A stretch of DNA of 64,000 nucleotides from the NCBI RefSeq assembly GCF_003797125.1, contig NZ_RKKE01000001.1, positions 930,001 to 994,000 on the forward strand, given 5' to 3'. The notes under the pieces are model-generated. The model searched no databases. It was not told the origin of the DNA and saw nothing but the letters and a program-made list of their open reading frames with translations. This stretch comes from Shewanella frigidimarina (GTDB taxonomy: Bacteria > Pseudomonadota > Gammaproteobacteria > Enterobacterales > Shewanellaceae). Below are positions 57,124 through 64,000 of the stretch, piece by piece. The number at the start of each line of letters is the position of its first letter. The first letter of the stretch is position 1. The translations under genes were made by a program, and so were the position numbers.

Positions 57124-58794
57124 ATGGAACCCGCTATCCTGATTATCACCCTACTTTGCGGAATGCTGGTCAGCCGAGTGGGTTTACCGCCACTGATTGG
57201 TTATCTTGCTGCTGGTTTTGTATTGTTCACCTTAGGCATTGAAGACACTAGCTTACCTATTTTGCAGCAACTTGCTGACCTAGGTGTCACCTTACTGCTA
57301 TTTTCCATTGGCCTTAAACTTGATCTTAAGAGCCTGTTTAAAGCCGAAGTTTGGGCCGGTTCAAGCTTACATTTAATTGGTTCGATTCTATTTTTTGTGC
57401 CAGTGCTAAAGCTGTTAGGCTTTTTAGGCATTGAGCAGCTCGACGGGTTCAGTTTCAATCAACTAATGCTAATTTCCTTTGCATTAAGTTTTTCCAGTAC
57501 CGTATTTGCGGTAAAGGTGCTTGAAGACAGCGGTGACATGCAGTCACTTTATGGCCGAGTAGCGATTGGTATCTTGATTATGCAAGACATCTTCGCTGTG
57601 ATCTTTTTAACCATTTCTAAAGGTAACATCCCGTCAGTTTGGGCGTTTGCATTGTTATTACTGCCGCTTGCAAGACCGCTTATTTATAAAGTGTTCGATC
57701 GCGTCGGCCACGGTGAAATGCTGGTATTGTTTGGCCTTGTGATGGCATTAGTGGTGGGCGCATGGTTATTTGAAGCCGTCGGTTTAAAACCCGATTTAGG
57801 CGCATTGATTGTGGGTATTTTATTAGCTGGGCATGCTAAATCATCCGAATTAGCCAAGTCGATTTACTTCTTTAAAGAGTTATTCTTAGTCGCCTTCTTC
57901 TTAACCATTGGGTTAAACGGATTACCCACATTGGCCGATATTGGTTTAGCGGCGATTTTAGTTGCGCTAATTCCAGTGAAAATTTTGATGTTTGTTTATC
58001 TGCTAACCCGCTTTAAATTGCGCTCACGCACATCGTTATTAGCCTCGTTTAACTTAGGTAACTACAGTGAGTTTGGTTTAATCGTAGCGGCAGTAGCGGC
58101 ACACAAGGGTTGGTTACCACCAGAATGGCTGATCATTATTGCGGTAGCGTTAAGCATAAGTTTCTTATTTGCAGCGCCGTTTAATAATAACGTCAGTAAT
58201 ATTTATCAGCGTTTCCAATCAAAATTAACCAAACTCGAACGCCACCCATTACACCCAGAAGACAGACAAATCCGTATTGGTAATCCACGCTTTTTGATCT
58301 TAGGGATGGGCCGTATTGGTTCTGGGGCATATGATGAATTACGCGCCAAATACACCGGCGAAATTTTAGGGATTGAACACAAACAAGAACTGGTTGATTT
58401 TCATCGAAATGAAGGCCGTAATGTTGTACAAGGTGACGCTAGCGATACTGACTTTTGGGTCAAGCTTGAACGTGCGCCACACTTAGAGTTAGTCCTACTG
58501 GCAATGCCACATCACGCGGGTAATTTGTTTGCAGTGCAACAATTGCAAAAGCTTAATTACGAGGGGAAAATCAGCGCGATTGTGCAATACGCTGAAGATG
58601 CTGAGTCATTAAAAGAGTCTGGTGTTCATACTGTGTATAACTTGTATGAAGCTGCAGGCGCCGGTTTTGTTGACCATGTGATTAAAGAGCTACTCGATTC
58701 ACCACCAGAACTGGTACCTGGTTCAGTTGTGGCTAGTAGTGATCAGCCAAACCAATCGGCAATAAACGATACGACATCTGAGTCGCCATCATAA
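57124..58794 (+). CDS. CPA2-type cation:proton antiporter with TrkA-N domain
   Basis: 556 residues. Eleven to twelve helices of the Na+/H+ exchanger fold (residues 1-360, e.g. GVTLLLFSIGLKLDLKSL and SFALSFSSTVFAVKVLED), then a TrkA-N/RCK domain near 380-490 (FLILGMGRIGSGAYDEL, VVQGDASDTDFW). KefB/KefC/YbaL relatives exchange K+ or Na+ for protons in the inner membrane. AAGGCG precedes the ATG. No KefF/G partner nearby. A terminator follows. Confidence 0.93.
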   Translation: MEPAILIITLLCGMLVSRVGLPPLIGYLAAGFVLFTLGIEDTSLPILQQLADLGVTLLLFSIGLKLDLKSLFKAEVWAGSSLHLIGSILFFVPVLKLLGFLGIEQLDGFSFNQLMLISFALSFSSTVFAVKVLEDSGDMQSLYGRVAIGILIMQDIFAVIFLTISKGNIPSVWAFALLLLPLARPLIYKVFDRVGHGEMLVLFGLVMALVVGAWLFEAVGLKPDLGALIVGILLAGHAKSSELAKSIYFFKELFLVAFFLTIGLNGLPTLADIGLAAILVALIPVKILMFVYLLTRFKLRSRTSLLASFNLGNYSEFGLIVAAVAAHKGWLPPEWLIIIAVALSISFLFAAPFNNNVSNIYQRFQSKLTKLERHPLHPEDRQIRIGNPRFLILGMGRIGSGAYDELRAKYTGEILGIEHKQELVDFHRNEGRNVVQGDASDTDFWVKLERAPHLELVLLAMPHHAGNLFAVQQLQKLNYEGKISAIVQYAEDAESLKESGVHTVYNLYEAAGAGFVDHVIKELLDSPPELVPGSVVASSDQPNQSAINDTTSESPS

Positions 58795-58810
58795 AACTAA
58801 TCACCAATTG

Positions 58811-58841
58811 CAAACGCCTAGATAACTCTCTAGGCGTTTTT
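58811..58841 (+). terminator. Terminator of the antiporter gene
   Basis: AAACGCCTAG / CTAGGCGTTT with an 8-nt loop and TTTTTG tail, 18 bp after the stop. Confidence 0.9.
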
Positions 58842-58966
58842 GTTTACTACAGAGTATTTTCAATTTTGCTTCGGATAAAAAAATCTCAGTTACAGACACG
58901 GTAAAGACATGCTATAACTCAAGTAACCAGTCTTTCCATGTCACCCTTTGTCGGATTTTTTGAAGT

Positions 58967-60109
58967 ATGTCAAACCCTGCTCAACGCGCCACTAAATTAT
59001 TTGTTCGTACATTTGGCACCAAGCCAGATGATTTATACCAAGCGCCCGGGCGAGTTAACATTATGGGCGAGCATACCGACTATAACGAAGGCCTCGCATT
59101 ACCCGCTGCAATTAACTTTCATACTGTTATAGCGGTAAAGCATCGCGATGATAATTTATTTCGCGCGGTGACAACCGCTTTCCCTGGGGAAATTAAGCAA
59201 TGGCACTTTGGTGAAGAAGGCCCAGTCGCTGCAGGCGATGACTGGAGCCATTATCTCAAAAGTGTAACCGCTGCTATGAACCAATCGGGTTTACGAGCTA
59301 AGGGCTTAGACTTAGCCATTGTGGGTGACGTACCACTGGGAGCCGGTTTATCATCGTCGGCAGCACTGGAAATCGCTTTTGGTACCGCCATCAGTTATGC
59401 CAGCCAATTAAACTTATCTCCTATCGCTATTGCCCAATTAGCTCAACGCGGCGAAAGTCAATTTATGCTGTTAGATTGCGGCATGATGGACCAAATCATT
59501 AGCGCGATGGCAGAGCCTGATCATGCCTTATTGATTGATTGTTTAGAATTAGAAAGCGAATCGGTGCTATTACCAGAAGAACTTAGCTTAATCGTAATCG
59601 ACTTAAAGCAAGACCGTCATGGTTTTACCCAACAATTTGAACAACGTAAGCAAGAGTGTAATCAGATAACCAAGTTACTTGGCCTCGATTCTTTGCGTGA
59701 TTTATCATTGAGCCTACTCACGGCAGATAAAGAATCACTCAGTGATGTTCAGTTTCGTCGAGCACGCCATGTCATTACCGAAAATCAACGTACTAGTAAT
59801 GCTGCCAGAGCTTTGCAACAAAACAATATTGCCCGTTTTAGTCAGTTAATGGCACAGTCTCAAGCATCAATGCGCGATGACTTTGACATTATCACTGCCG
59901 ACATTGACACCTTAGTGAGCATGATTGCGAATTTAATCGGTGAAAAGGGCGGCGTACGTATGAGCGATGGCTGCGTATTGGCATTGGTCAATCATGACCT
60001 TACCGATGAGGTGATTAACCTAGTTGAAAACCAATATTTTAAGCAAACAGGTATCGAAGCAACAATATACTTATGTTCAGCGAGTGGCGGTGCAGGACGC
60101 ATCGGCTAA
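58967..60109 (+). CDS. galK: Galactokinase
   Basis: 380 residues. GHMP kinase motif 1 APGRVNIMGEHTDYNEG (galactose-binding), motif 2 PLGAGLSSSAALE (ATP) and terminal SGGAGRIG. Phosphorylates galactose to galactose-1-phosphate. galM follows after 25 bp; galT and galE are not in the window. GGA lies 12 bases upstream of the ATG. Confidence 0.98.
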   Translation: MSNPAQRATKLFVRTFGTKPDDLYQAPGRVNIMGEHTDYNEGLALPAAINFHTVIAVKHRDDNLFRAVTTAFPGEIKQWHFGEEGPVAAGDDWSHYLKSVTAAMNQSGLRAKGLDLAIVGDVPLGAGLSSSAALEIAFGTAISYASQLNLSPIAIAQLAQRGESQFMLLDCGMMDQIISAMAEPDHALLIDCLELESESVLLPEELSLIVIDLKQDRHGFTQQFEQRKQECNQITKLLGLDSLRDLSLSLLTADKESLSDVQFRRARHVITENQRTSNAARALQQNNIARFSQLMAQSQASMRDDFDIITADIDTLVSMIANLIGEKGGVRMSDGCVLALVNHDLTDEVINLVENQYFKQTGIEATIYLCSASGGAGRIG

Positions 60110-60134
60110 TAATTTACAGATTAGAGAGGCATAA

Positions 60135-61169
60135 ATGGTACGTTTTAGTGTGCTGGAACCTTGGCAAGATCCCCGTGGTGGTGAGATTGAGCGGGTTAGA
60201 ATTGATAATGGCATCATCGCACTTGAAGTATTAAGTTTAGGCGGCATTATTCGATCATTATGGACTCCAGATCGCAACGGTGAACGTAAAAATATCGTGT
60301 TAGGTTGCGACAGTGTCGAAGATTATCTGGCTCAACAAGCCCATTTAGGCGCGATAGCAGGACGTTACAGCAATCGTATTGCCAATGGTAAAACCCAATA
60401 TAATGGCCATGAATACCAACTTAGCGTTAACCAAGCGAGCAATTGTTTACACGGTGGCGTTGAAGGCTTTAATCGGAAATTGTGGCAACTCGGTACCTTA
60501 AGTGATGGCGTCCGCTTAACCTTAACAAGCCCAGACGGCGACATGGGATTTCCGGGCAATTGTACTGTGCAACTAGATTACCGTTTAGTGGGTAATAACT
60601 TGTACATTGAAATGCTAGCTAGTACCGATAAAGCCTGTCCTATTAGTTTAACCCAGCACAGCTACTTTAATTTAGACGGTAATCGCAGCGACACTAATGA
60701 GCAACATACTCTGCAAGTGGATGCCACAAAGTACCTCACAATGAATGATGTTGGTGTGCCTACCTCAATACAACCTACCGCAGGTAGCGATGTAGACATG
60801 GCAAAACCCACACCAATGTCAGTACAAACCGAACGCCCAGCATTAGCCGCTACTAAGGGCTTTGACCATTGTTATGTGTTAGATAATCCCGGTGCGGATT
60901 TACAGCGCTTTGGTTGCTTAGCCAGCCCTAATAGTGGCCGCAATATGACGGTTTATACTAATCAGCCTGGGGTGCAGGTTTATGGAGCAAACTTTTTGCA
61001 AGGTACGATAGGTAAAAAGCAGCGAGTATTAAGCGATCATCAAGCTGTGTGTATTGAACCACAAATGCTACCCGACTCGCCTAATCAGCCAGACTTACCC
61101 GGCGATGTATGGATAACACCTGGTAAGCTATATCACCACATAACTCGATATCAGTTTGATGCCGAATAA
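60135..61169 (+). CDS. galM: Aldose 1-epimerase (mutarotase)
   Basis: 344 residues. Catalytic His in LTQHSYFNLDG, with GRYSNRIANGKT and LHGGVEGFNRKLW binding sugar, and a Glu near the C-terminus (CIEPQMLPDSPN). Converts beta- to alpha-galactose for GalK. AGAGG precedes the ATG. Its stop overlaps the DUF2391 start. Confidence 0.96.
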   Translation: MVRFSVLEPWQDPRGGEIERVRIDNGIIALEVLSLGGIIRSLWTPDRNGERKNIVLGCDSVEDYLAQQAHLGAIAGRYSNRIANGKTQYNGHEYQLSVNQASNCLHGGVEGFNRKLWQLGTLSDGVRLTLTSPDGDMGFPGNCTVQLDYRLVGNNLYIEMLASTDKACPISLTQHSYFNLDGNRSDTNEQHTLQVDATKYLTMNDVGVPTSIQPTAGSDVDMAKPTPMSVQTERPALAATKGFDHCYVLDNPGADLQRFGCLASPNSGRNMTVYTNQPGVQVYGANFLQGTIGKKQRVLSDHQAVCIEPQMLPDSPNQPDLPGDVWITPGKLYHHITRYQFDAE

Positions 61170-61572
61170 TCAGCCTGTTAAACCCAATTTCAATGCCGAA
61201 GATATTGGTCAAATTGCCGTTGGGGCTTTTGCGCTGTCGGTGCCGATTGCATTTTCTGAAGAAGCGTGGCGATTGTCGGCCAGTTTGCCAACATTAAATT
61301 TGGTATTGGTGGTGGTATTGTCGCTGGCATTTATTACCTTATTTGCTTATCAGAGTGTGTTTCAGGCAAATATTGTTAAGCGCAGACGAGCATTTTTTTT
61401 GCGGGTAATTGCGGCGTATATATTGACGTTACTGGTGGTGAGTATCGTACTGTTGGCGTTAAATAAATTGCCATTAATAACCGATCCAATCTTAGCGTTA
61501 AAGCGGATTATTTTAATCGCGATGCCCGCATCAATGGGTGCGATTATTGTCGACAGTTTCGACAAAGAATAA
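61159..61572 (+). CDS. DUF2391/TIGR02587 family membrane protein
   Basis: 137 residues, four predicted helices, opening NAEDIGQIAVGAFALSVPIAFSEEAWRLS, typical of DUF2391. No known function. ATG 61159 overlaps the galM stop by 11 bp (TTG 61156 is also possible), so it is translated with galM. A perfect hairpin follows the stop. Confidence 0.8.
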   Translation: MPNNQPVKPNFNAEDIGQIAVGAFALSVPIAFSEEAWRLSASLPTLNLVLVVVLSLAFITLFAYQSVFQANIVKRRRAFFLRVIAAYILTLLVVSIVLLALNKLPLITDPILALKRIILIAMPASMGAIIVDSFDKE

Positions 61573-61608
61573 ACCATATAAGGAATAATGAATTATTCCT
61601 TATATGGT
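61573..61608. repeat. 17-bp-arm perfect hairpin after DUF2391
   Basis: ACCATATAAGGAATAAT and its complement with a 2-nt spacer, one base after the stop. It lacks a T run, so it is either an inefficient terminator or a processing or stability hairpin. Confidence 0.7.
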
Positions 61609-61690
61609 CAGTAATCTTTAGCAGATATAAGCAGAATCATACGATGAACCAACAACACTCTGAGCCAGAGACTCAATGTTATCTGCAGGG

Positions 61691-62128
61691 TTAATCGTCT
61701 ACACTATCACCCATATCATCAAAGCTATCATTGTCATCATCTGAATCATCAAATTCTGGAATGTCATCATCTGCGTTAATCGCTTCATCTGGCTCTGGAG
61801 CCGGTTTAGCCTTACGCGGTGGCGCTGTATCGGGTACTTTTGACAAATCAATTCGTAACTGATGCTTTGCCATAAACTCACTACGCGCCGCTTTCCATGC
61901 ATCGCCAAACTCAGCCATAGCAGCTTTTGTTTGTTGTTCATCTAAGTCGTGTAAGTTTACTTTAACGATGTCTTCTACGTACTCCACAATCGTATTACGG
62001 ATAGTGTTGTACATGAAAATGCGCCCTGGTGACGCTTCTGGCAATTGATTATCATGAACGACGATAGTGTTACCTTTCGATGTTCTTAATTCACCAAACC
62101 AAAGTTGTTTTTTTGCAGTGTTATACAT
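61691..62128 (-). CDS. Acidic-tailed hypothetical protein
   Basis: 145 residues. A globular N-terminal half (LWFGELRTSKGNTIVVHDNQLPEASPGRIF, EYVEDIVKVNLHDL), a Pro/Ala linker, then a tail almost entirely Asp/Glu/Ser (DIPEFDDSDDDNDSFDD). I recall similar proteins in Shewanella but no function. It may bind nucleic-acid-binding or basic partners; that is a guess. Weak ribosome site. Confidence 0.65.
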   Translation of the reverse strand: MYNTAKKQLWFGELRTSKGNTIVVHDNQLPEASPGRIFMYNTIRNTIVEYVEDIVKVNLHDLDEQQTKAAMAEFGDAWKAARSEFMAKHQLRIDLSKVPDTAPPRKAKPAPEPDEAINADDDIPEFDDSDDDNDSFDDMGDSVDD

Positions 62129-62504
62129 ATATGCTAACGCCCTTAATCAACACATATTCTAAAAATGGTGCAGGATTATTGAAGATAATATCTTCATACT
62201 GCGCCACGATTATCTGTTCTGTATTTGTGTGGGTATTTAAACAGAATATTTCTGAGAATCAATGCCTAAAACGATGAATTTTTCGCGTAATCGCATAAAA
62301 ATGTCGGTTGTAGTCAATTTTTAACACTTTTCTGTCATTTTTCTCACAAAATAAACGCCTCACCAAGTGATTAGCCACCTTATGACCAATCACTTTGTGA
62401 TCACGACTTTAGCTTAAAAACATCAAGCTTCAAGTTTTTTATCAAAATTTATCGCTGATTAAAACCACATTATAAATAAGTGTATTGGTAAGGGATTAAT
62501 ACAC
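62129..62504. other. Intergenic gap with a small inverted repeat
   Basis: AAGTGATT at 62365-62372 and AATCACTT at 62388-62395 flank 15 bp; GTGATCAC follows at 62397-62404. No gene or RNA recognised. Confidence 0.4.
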
Positions 62505-63518
62505 TTAACGAGGATCGGCTTGCAGATCCAACACTATCTTACCTTTGTGTGTACCCGACTCCATTAGTTCATGTGCCTGTACCACTTGCGAGAATGGGAA
62601 CACACTATCGATTGGAATACTCATTTTGCCACTATTTAATAGCGGCCATACGAACTCAGCCAAACCTTGAGCAATCAGGGCTTTATTCGCCACGCTTTGT
62701 GGTCGTAACGTTGACCCAGTCCAAATGACTCGTTTAGCCATAATGCGGAAAATATCCACGTTTGCTTGTGGACCACGTTGCATGGCAACCGACACCATAC
62801 GTCCGTCGGTTGCGATAGCTTTAAGATTTTCGTTAATGAAGTCGCCACCAGCAATATCCATAATCACGTTAACGCCTAATCCATTTGTCGCTTCTAAGAT
62901 CGGCTCAACAAAATGCTGCTCGTTATAGTTAATCGCTACGCTAGCGCCTTGATCAAGACAGTATTGGCATTTCTCTGCACTGCCAGAGGTTGCAAATACC
63001 GTTGCACCTAAACGACTCGCCATTTGGATCGCAGTTGTACCGATGCCACCAGAGCCCCCATGAATAAGCACTGTTTCACCCGCGTTAAGTCCACCGCGAA
63101 TAAACAAGTTACCCCACACGGTAAAAAAGGTTTCTGGCAACGCGGCAGCTTGCACAAAACTGTAACCAGTAGGAATAGGTAAACAATGTGCTGCGTAAGT
63201 ATTCACTAACTCGGCATAGCCGCCACCAGGCACTAAGGCACACACTTTATCGCCAACTTGCCACTGAGTAACATCGTCTGCCACGGCAACAATTTCACCG
63301 GCGACTTCTAACCCAATAATCGGGCTGGCATCTGCTGGCGGTGGATAAGCACCAACTCTCTGTTTAATGTCTGGGCCATTGACTCCAGCAGCATACACCT
63401 TAATCGTCACTTGGCCTTCTGTTGGCATCGCAAGCGTTGATTGAGTCATGGTCATCACACTGGGTTCGCCAGGCTGTTCAACCACTACATGGGTAAATTG
63501 TCTATTTACTGTCGCCAT
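62505..63518 (-). CDS. NAD(P)H quinone oxidoreductase (PIG3/QOR family)
   Basis: 337 residues from ATG 63518, with AAGGTGA upstream; ATG 63548 is less likely. MDR fold without zinc ligands. NADPH motif VLIHGGSGGIGTTAIQMA, and GVNGPDIKQRVGAYPPPADASPIIGLEVAGEI typical of PIG3 (TIGR02824). Reduces quinones one or two electrons at a time. Monocistronic. Confidence 0.93.
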   Translation of the reverse strand: MATVNRQFTHVVVEQPGEPSVMTMTQSTLAMPTEGQVTIKVYAAGVNGPDIKQRVGAYPPPADASPIIGLEVAGEIVAVADDVTQWQVGDKVCALVPGGGYAELVNTYAAHCLPIPTGYSFVQAAALPETFFTVWGNLFIRGGLNAGETVLIHGGSGGIGTTAIQMASRLGATVFATSGSAEKCQYCLDQGASVAINYNEQHFVEPILEATNGLGVNVIMDIAGGDFINENLKAIATDGRMVSVAMQRGPQANVDIFRIMAKRVIWTGSTLRPQSVANKALIAQGLAEFVWPLLNSGKMSIPIDSVFPFSQVVQAHELMESGTHKGKIVLDLQADPR

Positions 63519-63713
63519 AAAAATATCACCTTGGTTAATTGTTACCAAAAAGTAACTTGGATTAATAATCTGTTACAGGCGCCGATCACCTGTTCACAAA
63601 TTCAGCAGGTTTGTTAGCAAAACATAAAGTAGTATCTTTTTTAATCAAAAATGATTGCCTATACACTTTAAACCATTACTATACCCGCCCGTTCAAAACA
63701 TGGAGCAAAATAC

Positions 63714-64000
63714 TTGTTAAAGTACCTGTTCGTTTTACTGTCTATTTTCAGTATTCACGCCCATGCTGCACCTATCCGTATCGCCTCTGATATTTGGTGC
63801 CCTTATATCTGCGACAACCAAACCGGCTACGTTGTAGAACTCACACGTCGCGCTTTTGAGATCCAGGGTCAACCGGTTGAATTTCAGATTTTTCCTTATA
63901 AACGCGCACTGATTGAACTGCAAAGAAATAACATCGACGCTGTACTGGCATTGACGTCTAGCGCCATTGTCGAAAATAAATTGATTAATGCTGATGTGAT
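63714..64000 (+). CDS. Periplasmic solute-binding protein (SBP_bac_3 type), 5' part
   Basis: The right edge cuts the gene after 95 codons. Signal peptide LKYLFVLLSIFSIHAHA, then PIRIASDIWCPYICDNQTGYVVELTRRAF and FPYKRALIEL, as in extracellular amino-acid-binding domains. The start is TTG at 63714 with GGAG eight bases before; no ATG lies in frame nearby. Could be a transport protein or a signalling receptor domain. Confidence 0.82.
   Translation, partial: MLKYLFVLLSIFSIHAHAAPIRIASDIWCPYICDNQTGYVVELTRRAFEIQGQPVEFQIFPYKRALIELQRNNIDAVLALTSSAIVENKLINADV

Overview
The window looks like a chromosome segment of a marine gammaproteobacterium, most likely Shewanella. This is inferred from gene content and order: groS-groL next to a MATE pump, then fxsA, cutA-dsbD, a CPA2 antiporter and galK-galM, plus a DUF2999 protein and a UPF0114 protein. 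No rRNA, tRNA or CRISPR array was recognised by eye.

Layout. 1-15.1 kb is mostly housekeeping and peripheral metabolism: the 3' part of a secreted subtilase, a membrane protein, DUF2999, a secreted haem/lectin-like protein between two copies of one terminator, a MarR/EamA divergent pair, a lipoprotein, a carboxymuconolactone-decarboxylase-like protein, a cold-shock/excalibur fusion, an AraC regulator divergent from a Baeyer-Villiger monooxygenase-SDR-esterase operon, and a methyltransferase. 15.1-22.6 kb is an accessory block: an orphan HipB-like repressor, a NERD-domain nuclease and a 1318-residue STAND/NACHT-like ATPase with a C-terminal PD-(D/E)XK nuclease motif. It is preceded by a gene-less copy of its own operator pair and terminator. 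23-30.3 kb carries a DUF4382 lipoprotein, a ScsB/DsbD-like reductase, a two-domain TlpA-like thioredoxin, an azoreductase and a MocR regulator.

30.4-36.6 kb is a transferred block: a decayed integrase, an HxlR regulator, a molybdopterin oxidoreductase-flavin reductase-7Fe ferredoxin operon, then IS66 nested in an IS3-family remnant. 36.6-42.7 kb has two cyclic-di-GMP enzymes around a second DUF4382 lipoprotein. 42.9-44.2 kb is an ISAs1-type element with a nonsense-mutated transposase. 44.3-49.1 kb is a compact island made almost only of recombination genes (serine resolvase, two tyrosine recombinases, AlpA, a zinc-ribbon HTH protein), inserted beside groL. 49.3-64 kb is core: groL, groS behind a sigma-32-like promoter, MATE pump, fxsA, cutA-dsbD, a 267-bp inverted-repeat element, antiporter, galK-galM-DUF2391, a quinone oxidoreductase and the start of a periplasmic solute-binding protein.

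The best candidates for something undescribed are the NERD/STAND-nuclease module with its duplicated operator-terminator scar, the lectin-haem secreted protein, and the molybdoenzyme-FNR-ferredoxin operon. All functions are read from motifs and context; no searches were run.
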